The notes under the pieces are model-generated. The model was not told where the DNA came from and did not search any database. It saw nothing but the letters and a program-made list of their open reading frames with translations. From Bifidobacterium aerophilum (GTDB lineage Bacteria > Actinomycetota > Actinomycetes > Actinomycetales > Bifidobacteriaceae), in the NCBI RefSeq assembly GCF_010667685.1, contig NZ_WHZW01000003.1, forward strand, positions 62,001-126,000: a stretch of DNA of 64,000 bases, read 5' to 3'. The translations under genes were made by a program, and so were the position numbers. The first letter of the stretch is position 1. Each line of letters starts with the position of its first letter. Shown in pieces: positions 54,623 to 63,051 of this stretch.

Positions 54623-56035
54623 TTACTGACGCTTGGCGGCTTCCGCGGCCAGCGCCTCCTTCTGCGCGTCGACGGCCGCGACGAATTCGTCAAAGGTCGC
54701 CAGCTCCTTGTCGAGGTAGGCCACGACGTTGCGCGTCGCGTCCGGACCGTCGGCCTTGGCCAGCGGCAGCACGTCGTCGAGGTACGCGTCGCGAGCGTCG
54801 GTTTCGCCGTGCGCGCGCAGGAACAGGATCCACGCGGCGATCGCGCGGGCGGCCGGGGTGATCGGCTTGCCGTCGGCGAGCGCCTTCTTGGCGACCGGCG
54901 CGATGCGCACCGGCAGCTTCTGCGAGCCGTCTTCCGCGATGCGCAGCAGGTTGTCGTGCATGCGCGGGTTGGAGAAGCGTTCGATCAGCTTGGCACGGTA
55001 GTCGTCGGTGGAGATGGTCAGATAGCTGCTGGCCAGATCCCACCATTCGTTGACCCATGCGCGGATCGTCGGATCGGCGATCGCCTCGCCGACGGTCTTG
55101 ACGCCGAGCAGCGTGCCGATGTACGCCATCGACGTGTGCGCGCCGTTGAGCAGCCACAGCTTGCGGTGCTCGTACGGGGTCACGTCGTCGGTGATGACCG
55201 CGCCGACCTTGTCCCAGGCCGGGCGTCCCTTCGGGAAGTCGCCTTGGATGACCCATTCGATGAACGGTTCGGTGCGCACCGGGAACTCGTCGTACCAGCC
55301 GAGTTCGTCGGCGACGGTCTGGCGGTCGGCGTCGGTGGTGCGCGGCGTGATGCGGTCGACCATCGAGGTGGCCCATGCGACGTTGTCGTTCGCCCAGTCG
55401 AGCAGGGTCGGGTCGACGGCCGTGATGGCCTGTTCGACGACCTTGCGGAAGGCGGCGCCGTTGCCGGCGAGGTTGTCGCACGGCAGGATCGTGATCGAGC
55501 CGGCGCCGGACGCGCGGCGGGCGAGCAGGCCGGCGGTCACCTTGGCGGGGATCGTGGTCAGTTCGGAGGTCTCGTGATCGGCTTTGAGCGCGGCGAGATC
55601 GGCGGCGACGGCCGGGTTGGCGACGTCGAGGTCGCCGTTGCGGTCGCGCATGTAGCCGGCTTCGGTGACGGTGGAGGTGACGATCGCGATGTTCGGATCG
55701 GCGAAGTAGCGGCGCAGCGCGGTGATGTCGTCGGCGGAGTGGATGGACGAGACGGAGGAGATGACCTCGAAATGGTCGCCGTCCTGGTTGGTGACGATGA
55801 GCGTGTAGACGTTGTCCTGCGGGGCGAGCGCGTCGAGCATGACGTTGTCGCCGGCGCGGCCGGTGAACGCGGCGATGCCCCAGTCGGCGGCGTCGGGCGC
55901 GTGTTCGGTGTAGAACGCCTGGTGGGCGCGGGTGAAGTTGCCGATGCCGAGGTGCAGGATGCGCTCGGGCGCGGCCTTGCGGCCGTGTTCGGCGCGGTTG
56001 AGCCGCGGCTTGGACGTGTATGTTGCTTCGGTCAT
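54623..56035 (-). CDS. uxuB: Fructuronate reductase (mannitol dehydrogenase family)
   Basis: A 470-residue NAD-dependent long-chain dehydrogenase. It opens with RILHLGIGNFTRAHQAFY (nucleotide-binding region ~25-42). The catalytic Lys/Asn/His block is KLWLLNGAHTSMAYIG, and the N-terminal Rossmann part includes VTSTVTEAGY. Family members reduce fructuronate, tagaturonate or fructose. Between UxaC and ManD, fructuronate reductase (giving D-mannonate) fits best. The start at 56035 follows AAAGGACC. It lies 24 bases after the uxaC stop, so the two are co-transcribed. Confidence 0.85.
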   Translation of the reverse strand: MTEATYTSKPRLNRAEHGRKAAPERILHLGIGNFTRAHQAFYTEHAPDAADWGIAAFTGRAGDNVMLDALAPQDNVYTLIVTNQDGDHFEVISSVSSIHSADDITALRRYFADPNIAIVTSTVTEAGYMRDRNGDLDVANPAVAADLAALKADHETSELTTIPAKVTAGLLARRASGAGSITILPCDNLAGNGAAFRKVVEQAITAVDPTLLDWANDNVAWATSMVDRITPRTTDADRQTVADELGWYDEFPVRTEPFIEWVIQGDFPKGRPAWDKVGAVITDDVTPYEHRKLWLLNGAHTSMAYIGTLLGVKTVGEAIADPTIRAWVNEWWDLASSYLTISTDDYRAKLIERFSNPRMHDNLLRIAEDGSQKLPVRIAPVAKKALADGKPITPAARAIAAWILFLRAHGETDARDAYLDDVLPLAKADGPDATRNVVAYLDKELATFDEFVAAVDAQKEALAAEAAKRQ

Positions 56036-56059
56036 GATGTTGGTCCTTTGGTTGACGAT

Positions 56060-57478
56060 TTACAGCTTGAACACCTTGGCGGGCTGGGCACAGACCGCGT
56101 CATGCACGATCTGCAGGCCCTCGTCGAGGCTGAGGCGGTGGTCGGCGACGAGCGTGGCCACGAACCGCGAGGTGAGGCGGCGGTTCATGTCGTGGCGGGC
56201 CGGGATCGAGCACAGCGCGCGTGTGTCGTCGATGAAGCCGGACAGCTTGGTGAATCCGGCCGCGGTCACGACCGCCTGGAAGTAGCGCAGGATCGGTTCG
56301 GGCGCGTCGATGAACCACCACGGGGCGCCGACGTACAGCGCCGGGTAGAAGCCGGCGAGCGGGCCGAGCGAGCGGGAGTATTCGGTTTCGTCCATCGTGA
56401 ACGCGACGAAGTGGAAGTCCGGGTTGTTGCCGTACTCGTTGAGCAGTGGGCGCAGTCCGGCCGCGAAGTCGACCTTGTCGGGGATGTCGGCGCCGGTGTC
56501 GGGGCCGAAATCGACGAAGTTTTGGTAGTCGTAGTTGCGGTAGACGGCCGGGTGGATGGTCATCGTCAGGCCGTCGGACTGGGCGAGCTTGGCCTGGTCA
56601 TTGACGAAGTGACGGCGCAGACGGGTCGCGTCGGTCTTGCTGATCGACCCCTTGAGCGCCTGCGCGTACAGGTCGCGGGCCTCGGCGTCGGTCAGGCGGG
56701 CGGTGCCGGCGTCGGCGTGCGAATGGTCGGACGCAACCGCGCCGTGCTCCTTGAAGTACAGGCGACGGCGGCGCATGGCCTCGTAGAAGCCGTCGTACGT
56801 GGACGTGTCCACGCCGGCCGCCTTGCCGAGCGCGGCGACGAGTTCCGGCCAGTCGACGCGCGCCGGCTCAAGGTACTTGTCCGGGCGGAAGCACGGGGCG
56901 ACACGCACGCCGAACTCCTTGTCGGCCGCGACCTGGTCATGCAGGTGCAGGTCGTCGACCGGATCGTCGGTGGTGGAGATGAAGCTGATGTTGAACTTCT
57001 TGACGAGCTTGCGGGTCGTGAAGTCGTCGGTGGCGAGCAGCGCGTTGAGTTCGTCGTAGATCTCGCCGGCCGTTTCGGGGCCGAACTGCCTGGTGATGCC
57101 GAAGACATTGCGCAGCGAGTCCTCGAACCAGTAGCGCATCGGCGTGCCGGCGAACGCGGCCCAGTGCTTGCCGAGCAGCAGGAACGCGTTGCGCGCCTGT
57201 TCGGGGGTGAAGTCCTTCTGGTTGACGCCGAGGTCGGCGAGGCTTTCGCCGCAGGTGTGCAGCACGCGGGTCACGTAATGGTCGGGCGTGATGAACAGGC
57301 TGGTCGGGTCGGAGAAGTGCTGTTCTTCGGCGAACCAGCTGATCGGCACGTGGCCGTGCGGGGAGATGATCGGCAGGTCCTTCACCGATTCGTACAACGT
57401 GCGGGCGATGTCGCGCGTGGGCTGTTCGGGAGGAAGCAGGCGATCGGGATTCAAATCAAACTGCACTGGTTGAGTCAT
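56060..57478 (-). CDS. uxaC: Glucuronate isomerase
   Basis: A 472-residue uronate isomerase of the amidohydrolase-like fold. The metal-binding HGH is in IISPHGHVPI (41-43), with FGITRQFGPETAGEIYD, ISFISTTDDPVDDL and the C-terminal KLSGFIDDTRALCSIPARHD stretches typical of UxaC. It converts D-glucuronate to D-fructuronate, the first step after release by the GH115-like enzyme. The start at 57478 is preferred over a longer frame because it precedes the conserved FDLNPDRLLPPE; the ribosome site (GGGAC) is weak. A TGGCAACAAA inverted pair lies only ~20 bases upstream, in the divergent region with LacI. Confidence 0.92.
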   Translation of the reverse strand: MTQPVQFDLNPDRLLPPEQPTRDIARTLYESVKDLPIISPHGHVPISWFAEEQHFSDPTSLFITPDHYVTRVLHTCGESLADLGVNQKDFTPEQARNAFLLLGKHWAAFAGTPMRYWFEDSLRNVFGITRQFGPETAGEIYDELNALLATDDFTTRKLVKKFNISFISTTDDPVDDLHLHDQVAADKEFGVRVAPCFRPDKYLEPARVDWPELVAALGKAAGVDTSTYDGFYEAMRRRRLYFKEHGAVASDHSHADAGTARLTDAEARDLYAQALKGSISKTDATRLRRHFVNDQAKLAQSDGLTMTIHPAVYRNYDYQNFVDFGPDTGADIPDKVDFAAGLRPLLNEYGNNPDFHFVAFTMDETEYSRSLGPLAGFYPALYVGAPWWFIDAPEPILRYFQAVVTAAGFTKLSGFIDDTRALCSIPARHDMNRRLTSRFVATLVADHRLSLDEGLQIVHDAVCAQPAKVFKL

Positions 57479-57496
57479 GGCTCCATAGTCCCATGT

Positions 57497-57523
57497 TGGC
57501 AACAAATGGACGGTTTGTTGCCA
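57497..57523. promoter_or_regulatory. Operator candidate at the uxaC promoter
   Basis: Exact inverted repeat, arms TGGCAACAAA and TTTGTTGCCA separated by 7 bases, 19 bases upstream of uxaC. It would block transcription if bound. Confidence 0.7.
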
Positions 57524-57604
57524 CGGTTTGCCGCCGTGCGCACTTCCGAGCACACAGAGGCAAGACGCCTCGAACCGATCTCAATTCCAAACATCTCACG
57601 GCAT

Positions 57605-57623
57605 ATGGCAACATTTGGCAACA
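57605..57623. promoter_or_regulatory. Direct TGGCAACA pair upstream of LacI
   Basis: Two TGGCAACA copies 11 bases apart, about 75 bases before the LacI start. They share the half-site with 57497-57523 and 39772-39801. Confidence 0.5.
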
Positions 57624-57697
57624 AACGACGGCAATCGGCAGTACGATGTATCTGAACAACATCGAGCACCATCCAACGTCGGAAATACGAGGCACCC

Positions 57698-58768
57698 ATG
57701 AGCGACGACGACACCGCGCACGAATCCGCACATCAACCGGCATCCGAATCCGCTCACGGACCGCACCGCCACGGTCGCGTGACGATCCGCGACGTGGCCG
57801 AGGCGGCGGGCGTCGCGCCGTCGACCGTCTCGCGCGCGTTCGCCAGGCCCGGCCGGGTCAGTGCGGAGACGACCGCGCACATCCGCGACGTGGCCCAGCG
57901 ATTGGGATACCGGGCCGGCACGATCACCGCGCAAACCGCCGCGACCGACGGCGAGCCGAACGGCCTGCTCGCGATCGTCGTGGCCGACCTGCGCAACCCC
58001 GTGTACGCCGACTACACGCGCAGCGCCCAGCACCAGTGCCTGCGCAACGGCTACGGTCTCATGGTCATCGACTCGGAGGAAACCGACAAACTCGAGAAAG
58101 CCGCGCTGCAGTCGGCCAGCAGACATATCGACGGCATCATCCTCGCCTCGTCGCGTCTGTCGGACGCCGGCATCCGCAAACTCGCCGAGATCAAGCCGCT
58201 CGTCGCGATCAACCGGTCGATCCAGGGCATCCAGTCGGTGATCGCGGACCCGACGGCCGGCATGGAACAGGCGATCTCGCGGCTCGCGCAGCTCGGCCAC
58301 GAATCGCTGTCGTACCTGGCCGGGCCGGAATCGTCGTGGCAGGACGGCGTGCGATGGCGCACGCTGACCGCGATCTGCGGGCGGCACGGCGTACGCGTAC
58401 GGCGGATCGGCGCAAGCGAACCGACATTCCACGGCGGATTCCTGTGCGGCGAGGCGTTCGTGCGCAATCCGACGAGCGCGGTATTGGCCTACAACGACAT
58501 CATGGCGATCGGATTCATCACGTCGCTGCAGGCGCGGCGCATCTCGGTGCCGGGCGACGTGTCGGTGGTCGGCATCGACGACATCCAGCTCGGCGCGCTC
58601 GTGACGCCGACGCTGTCGACCGTGCATCTGGCGCGGTACCGTGCCGGCGAGACTGCGGTCGAGGAGGTGCTCGCGGCGGTGCGGCACGTCAACGACCCGC
58701 GCAACCGGCGGCCGATCATGTTCGATTCGCATTTCGTGGAGCGCGACAGCATCGGCATCGCTCGGTAA
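57698..58768 (+). CDS. LacI-family regulator of glucuronate catabolism
   Basis: A 356-residue LacI/GalR protein with a His/Ser-rich N-terminal extension (1-27) before the HTH IRDVAEAAGVAPSTVSRAF. The recognition helix STVSRA is the classical LacI/GalR form, unlike the STAS/MTAS forms of the other six here, consistent with a different operator. Sensor blocks are GLLAIVVADLRNPVY and DVSVVGIDDIQLG. It is divergent from uxaC across 219 bases holding the TGGCAACA sites. Likely effector: glucuronate, fructuronate or a KDG-pathway intermediate, by analogy with other uronate regulators. Confidence 0.87.
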   Translation: MSDDDTAHESAHQPASESAHGPHRHGRVTIRDVAEAAGVAPSTVSRAFARPGRVSAETTAHIRDVAQRLGYRAGTITAQTAATDGEPNGLLAIVVADLRNPVYADYTRSAQHQCLRNGYGLMVIDSEETDKLEKAALQSASRHIDGIILASSRLSDAGIRKLAEIKPLVAINRSIQGIQSVIADPTAGMEQAISRLAQLGHESLSYLAGPESSWQDGVRWRTLTAICGRHGVRVRRIGASEPTFHGGFLCGEAFVRNPTSAVLAYNDIMAIGFITSLQARRISVPGDVSVVGIDDIQLGALVTPTLSTVHLARYRAGETAVEEVLAAVRHVNDPRNRRPIMFDSHFVERDSIGIAR

Positions 58769-58789
58769 GCCGGGCGGCGACCAGCGGAG

Positions 58790-59095
58790 GATTTCGCCAT
58801 GCCGCCCCGCTCACGGCCCGGTTCGCAGGGCAAATCCAAAACTACTTCGCCGTTTGACCCTGCTCATAAGCCGACCCGCGGGGCAAGTCCAAGACGAGCT
58901 CACCATTCCGCCCCGTAAAGAGCACTCCCCGCGGGGCAAACCCCCGATGGTTTCGAGAATCACCCCGCGACCATGCCCTCTAGCGGGGCAAATTCATGAT
59001 AGATCCGGGAACCACCCCGCAAACATGCCACTCAGCGGGGCAATTCCCGGAGCATGACATGGAAATGCCCCGCTGGCGCGCATGAGATGAACCAA
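58790..59095. repeat. GCGGGGCAA repeat cluster, second copy
   Basis: About five GCGGGGCAAATCC-type units with CCCCGC partners, spaced 40-60 bases, fill the 355-base gap between LacI and GH30. Same family as at 36300-36765. No gene seen. Confidence 0.65.
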
Positions 59096-59123
59096 CGGGG
59101 CAGCGAATCACGCGAGAGACGGA

Positions 59124-60674
59124 TCAGAACAGCGTCTCGTCGTGGTCGTCGGCCGGGTGCGGCGTGTAGGTGATCTTGAACTCGTCGTCGGCCGGAGCCT
59201 CGGACTCGTTGACCGGATGCTGCGACTTGTGCAGGCTCACGGTGCCGTATGCCGGAACCGTGACCTTCTGCCAGCGCGCGCCCTCGCCATTGATCGTCAC
59301 CGCGGCCTCGATGTCCTCGCCCGTCGGGTTGTACAGGATCGCCGCGAGATCGCCGGTCGAATCGTTGACGAACGCGACCGAGCCGAGTCCGCCGTGGCGG
59401 CCGTCCGGCGTGCGGTTGGTGGAGGCGACGCGCTGCGAGCCGACGGTGACGTCCTGGCCGTAGTTGCGCAGCATGAAGTACTCGAGATTGCGCTTGACCT
59501 TGCCGGTGGACGAGTCGATGGTGATGACGCCGCGGCGTCCGGACGTGCCGGCCCAGCTCGGGAAGCCCTGCTCATCGAGCGCCATGTTCCACAGGTTGAT
59601 CAGACCGATGCCGTTGCGCACGAGCCACGTGCCGATCTCGCCGAACATGACGTGGCTGGCCTCGTCGACGGTTTCGTCGAGCATGCAGCGGCGTTCGGTC
59701 ATCGCGGCCTTCCACTGCGGGAACTGGCGGGTGCCGTTGTGGACCCACTCGGGCAGACCGGAGTAGGTGTGGAACGCGGCGCCGGCGAACGCGTTGGCCT
59801 GCGCGGGGGTCATGTACTCGCTCACCGGACGCTGGTAGAAGCGGAGGCTGTCGTCGCCGAAGTAGATCTCGACGTCCGGGAAGGTGCGGTCGAGCGCGGG
59901 GCGCAGGTATTCGCTGCCCCACTTGGCGAGTTCCTCGGGCGTCCACACGGTGATCGGCCACGGGCAGCCGTTGCTCGGCTCGTTCTGCATGGTGACGGAC
60001 GTGATGCGGATGCCGTACTTCGCGTACGCGGCGATGAACTTGACGAAGTACTGCGCGTACACGTAGTCGATGGTGTCCTGGTAACGGTAGCCGTTGCCGA
60101 CGAATTCGCCGAGGCGCAGGCGGCCGGCGCCGTCGAGTCGGTTGGAGGTCTTCATCCACGCGGGCGCGGACCACGGGGAGGCCATGATCTTGACGGCCGG
60201 GTTGATCGCGACGATCTCCTGCAGGACGGGGATGACGTTCTTGAGGTCCTTGGTCGCGTCGGGCGCGCCCGGCTCGCCTTCGCCGATGGAGAAGTAGTTG
60301 AGGCCCGCGTCGGCGACGACGCCTTCCGGCAGGTCGTCGTAGGAGTAGTACTTCTGGCTGGAGAAGTCGCAGGCGCCGATGGAGATGCGCACGGACGAGA
60401 AGCCGCCCTGTTCGGGATCGAACATTTCGGTGAGGATCGCGTGGCGCTGTTCGGCGGTCATCGACTGCATGAACAGGGATGCGGACGAGTCGGTGATGGC
60501 CGCGCCGCAGCCTTCCCAGTACTGGTAGCGGCGGGTCGGGTCGATGACGACGGTTTGCGCGCCGTTATGATCATTTTCGATCACCGGCGTTGCGATCGGC
60601 TTGCGGCGGTCGGTCAGATCGCCGGTCGTGCGCGTCCAGTATTCATATGCAAACGGATTACGGGCCTCAGTCAT
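59124..60674 (-). CDS. GH30 glycosidase
   Basis: A 516-residue GH30 enzyme. The blocks are YQYWEGCGAAITDSSA, KIMASPWSAPAWMKTS, acid/base Glu232 in TMQNEPSNG, probable nucleophile Glu334 in CMLDETVDEA and GLINLWNMALDEQGFPSW, then a beta-sandwich side domain. Subfamilies range over beta-glucosidase, beta-1,6-glucanase, beta-xylosidase and beta-1,6-galactanase. Given the island, beta-1,6-galactan or xylan-derived oligosaccharides are likeliest, but the sequence does not settle it. The start at 60674 follows GAGGGAGTG. No signal peptide, unlike secreted GH30 endo-enzymes. The upstream region contains repeated GATCACT motifs. Confidence 0.82.
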   Translation of the reverse strand: MTEARNPFAYEYWTRTTGDLTDRRKPIATPVIENDHNGAQTVVIDPTRRYQYWEGCGAAITDSSASLFMQSMTAEQRHAILTEMFDPEQGGFSSVRISIGACDFSSQKYYSYDDLPEGVVADAGLNYFSIGEGEPGAPDATKDLKNVIPVLQEIVAINPAVKIMASPWSAPAWMKTSNRLDGAGRLRLGEFVGNGYRYQDTIDYVYAQYFVKFIAAYAKYGIRITSVTMQNEPSNGCPWPITVWTPEELAKWGSEYLRPALDRTFPDVEIYFGDDSLRFYQRPVSEYMTPAQANAFAGAAFHTYSGLPEWVHNGTRQFPQWKAAMTERRCMLDETVDEASHVMFGEIGTWLVRNGIGLINLWNMALDEQGFPSWAGTSGRRGVITIDSSTGKVKRNLEYFMLRNYGQDVTVGSQRVASTNRTPDGRHGGLGSVAFVNDSTGDLAAILYNPTGEDIEAAVTINGEGARWQKVTVPAYGTVSLHKSQHPVNESEAPADDEFKITYTPHPADDHDETLF

Positions 60675-60714
60675 GAGGATCACTCCCTCGTGGTGTTGGA
60701 TGATAACCGCGATT

Positions 60715-60820
60715 CGATCACTGCGATCGCATCGCAACCTCTAAACGATCACTATTATACACAACTGCTCACTGCGACAGACCGAAATAATCCCTTTTTA
60801 TCACTTTTGATCACTATGGG
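60715..60820. promoter_or_regulatory. Repeated GATCACT motifs upstream of GH30
   Basis: CGATCACTGCGATCG, CGATCACTATTAT, GCTCACTGCGAC and TGATCACTATGG recur in the AT-richer promoter region of GH30. They may be regulator half-sites; the arrangement is not a clean palindrome. Confidence 0.35.
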
Positions 60821-60895
60821 GAATGTTTGATCTCGACGTGAAGAACCGTCGCGCACAGCACGCCTTATGCGACGTGCCTTGCTGAACGCGTCTTA

Positions 60896-60933
60896 CACCG
60901 ACAAGACACGTTCAGCAACGCATCTTGTCGGTG
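60896..60933. terminator. Hairpin downstream of the DUF4091 gene
   Basis: Arms CACCGACAAGA and TCTTGTCGGTG around a 16-base loop, 37 bases beyond the DUF4091 stop. No T-run. Confidence 0.5.
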
Positions 60934-60969
60934 CCGCTACCGCCGCGGCGCACATCGTAGGCCGCGCCG

Positions 60970-62907
60970 TCACATGCCGAGATAGTCGACGATGGCTTGG
61001 TTGATGGCGTCGCGGCGGCCGAGCAACCATGCGGCACTGTGCGGATACCGGGCAAAAGTGAGCGGTTCCGCAAGCCCATCGGTCAGGATCGACAGGACCT
61101 GATCACGACTGGTGAGAGATTCGAGGAGACGACAGGCGCGCAGATCGTTCAACGCCTCCTCAAGCACCATGATGCGGATCGATTCCTCGGGCCTTCCGCC
61201 CGGCCCGGGGTAGACGAGGAACGCGTCGCCGGCCGCGAACCCTTCCGGGCACCCCGGCTCGGTGTACGGGTTGATCGCGCGTCGCGAATATTCGGTGTTG
61301 TAGAAGTTGAACCCCCAATGCAGGAATCCGGCCAGATCGTACACGTACAGCAGGAATCCGAGCACACGGTTGCGATACGAGGGCATCGCCATGAAACGGT
61401 TCGGCACGTCGACCGTCTGTACACAGCAATGGTACGTCCACAGGTCCTTCACACCGGCTGCGACAAACGGCTCGATCCTGTTCTCAGCAGGCACCGGATG
61501 CTCGCAGGCGCCGCTGTCGTAGAACTCGATGTGGCTCAGCGCGTCCATGATCGGATAACTCGTCAGATACGGCGCGACCACCGCCTTGGCGGCCAGATAC
61601 GAATCGAGATTCTCATCGGTCGGCTCGTCGGAGACGTGGAACACCGTGCGGTCGGCGATGCCGAGCCGATGCAGCTCCCGATCGAGCGCCGGCAGGAACG
61701 CGGCGAGGAATTCAGGGTACCCGTCCGCAGTCGCCGACGTATCCCAGCCGAAGACCCGCCGTTCCGTGCCGTCCACCGTGGCCATGATCTTCGGGCAGTG
61801 CTCGGCGCCCCACTGGGTGAACAGGTGACTCATCTCGAATCGGCGGATGCCGGCGCGGTCGCACATGCGCGTCCATCGTTCGAGCCGGCTGAAGTTGAAC
61901 GACCACGAGCCGCCCGTCCGGGTCACGCCGACGAGCTGCGTGGTGGGGCGTTCGCCGCCGACTTCGGTGTCGAGCGGCGGAGTGAACAGCGGCGTGTAGA
62001 TCATCGTCACACCGCGTTTGGCGGCGAGCGCCACGAACCGTTCCACGATGCGCCAATGCTCCTCGCCCCACACGGGCACCCCGTAGTACTGCGCGAGGCA
62101 GTCGGCGTGGAACCATTCGGTGTGCGCGATGTCGAGCGCGGGCAGCTGCACGGGAATGCGGCTGATCGATACGGCGGTTTCATTCACCGTCTCCCCATCA
62201 GGCGTTCGGAACTCCACAATAAGGCTACCTGACACAGGAACCGCGGACGGTTCCTCCACGTCCGCCGCATCGGGCCGCGATCCCGACACAATATTCGCAG
62301 AGGAACACGCATCCGCCACATCCGCCACGGACGCAAAAGGATCCTGCGCGCCACATTCTCGCCCCCCTGCATTCCGTTCACAACTTCGTGCGACATGTCC
62401 GTCATCCGACATCGCCGGCAGATCGATATCGACCCATAGCGATCGCCACTGATCGGGCATGAACGCGACCCAGCCGTTCGTGTCCTGCAGCAGGTCGGGA
62501 TACAGTCCGGGCCGTTCGGACAGGTACATGTCGTCGGTTTTGCCGGGATAGCACGGAAAATCGACCGGGACATCGCGCACCGCGCGAATATGCGCATATT
62601 CGGCAAATGCGCCGCGCATCGACACCCGCGTCACGAACTGGTTCACGCACGCATCCCGCGCATGTCCGCCAGATTCCCCACCAATCTCACGCGTGACATC
62701 GCCCGATTCACCAGTCCCGCACAAACCGCTATCGGTATCCGCCGTATCTTCATGGCATTGATCATCCTCCACACGGTACGCCAGCTGGAACGACACCGTC
62801 TCCCCCGCCAGTCCGGTCACGCCGTCGATCGAGGGCAAAGCCCGCGCGTCATCGGACGGCAGCAGCTTCTCCAGCGAGCCAATGGGAATCACGCGATACG
62901 CAGCCAT
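60970..62907 (-). CDS. DUF4091 glycoside hydrolase-like protein with two low-complexity insertions
   Basis: A 645-residue protein of the DUF4091 type: an N-terminal beta domain, a TIM-barrel-like middle with HTEWFHADCLAQYYGVPVWG, GVTMIYTPLFTPPLD and FHVSDEPTDENL (candidate catalytic acids), and the C-terminal LHWGFNFYN and YPGPGG...RIMVLEEALNDLRA typical of this family. Activity is not established for most members; a glycosidase is likely. The start at 62907 follows GAAAGGATC. Residues ~48-88 and ~167-226 are Asp/Gly/Ala/Cys-rich stretches interrupting the N-terminal domain. It is on the same strand as GH30, 295 bases upstream of it. No signal peptide. Confidence 0.68.
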   Translation of the reverse strand: MAAYRVIPIGSLEKLLPSDDARALPSIDGVTGLAGETVSFQLAYRVEDDQCHEDTADTDSGLCGTGESGDVTREIGGESGGHARDACVNQFVTRVSMRGAFAEYAHIRAVRDVPVDFPCYPGKTDDMYLSERPGLYPDLLQDTNGWVAFMPDQWRSLWVDIDLPAMSDDGHVARSCERNAGGRECGAQDPFASVADVADACSSANIVSGSRPDAADVEEPSAVPVSGSLIVEFRTPDGETVNETAVSISRIPVQLPALDIAHTEWFHADCLAQYYGVPVWGEEHWRIVERFVALAAKRGVTMIYTPLFTPPLDTEVGGERPTTQLVGVTRTGGSWSFNFSRLERWTRMCDRAGIRRFEMSHLFTQWGAEHCPKIMATVDGTERRVFGWDTSATADGYPEFLAAFLPALDRELHRLGIADRTVFHVSDEPTDENLDSYLAAKAVVAPYLTSYPIMDALSHIEFYDSGACEHPVPAENRIEPFVAAGVKDLWTYHCCVQTVDVPNRFMAMPSYRNRVLGFLLYVYDLAGFLHWGFNFYNTEYSRRAINPYTEPGCPEGFAAGDAFLVYPGPGGRPEESIRIMVLEEALNDLRACRLLESLTSRDQVLSILTDGLAEPLTFARYPHSAAWLLGRRDAINQAIVDYLGM

Positions 62908-63051
62908 GCCAGATCCTTTCTCGACCGTCACACGGTGACGCGGCGTCGTCACGCCACCATCATCGTCACCGTCATCAGTATCCCCCATCGCCGCCGGACT
63001 GTCATGCCGAACGCACCGTTCGCGACCGTCCGCCGATGCCGGTCCGCAACA

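Noticed and set aside
54809-57655. A 948-codon open frame antisense to uxuB and uxaC
   Set aside because: Its product is an Arg/Val/Asp/His-rich string with no domain, as expected opposite GC-rich genes. The minus-strand genes are unambiguous.
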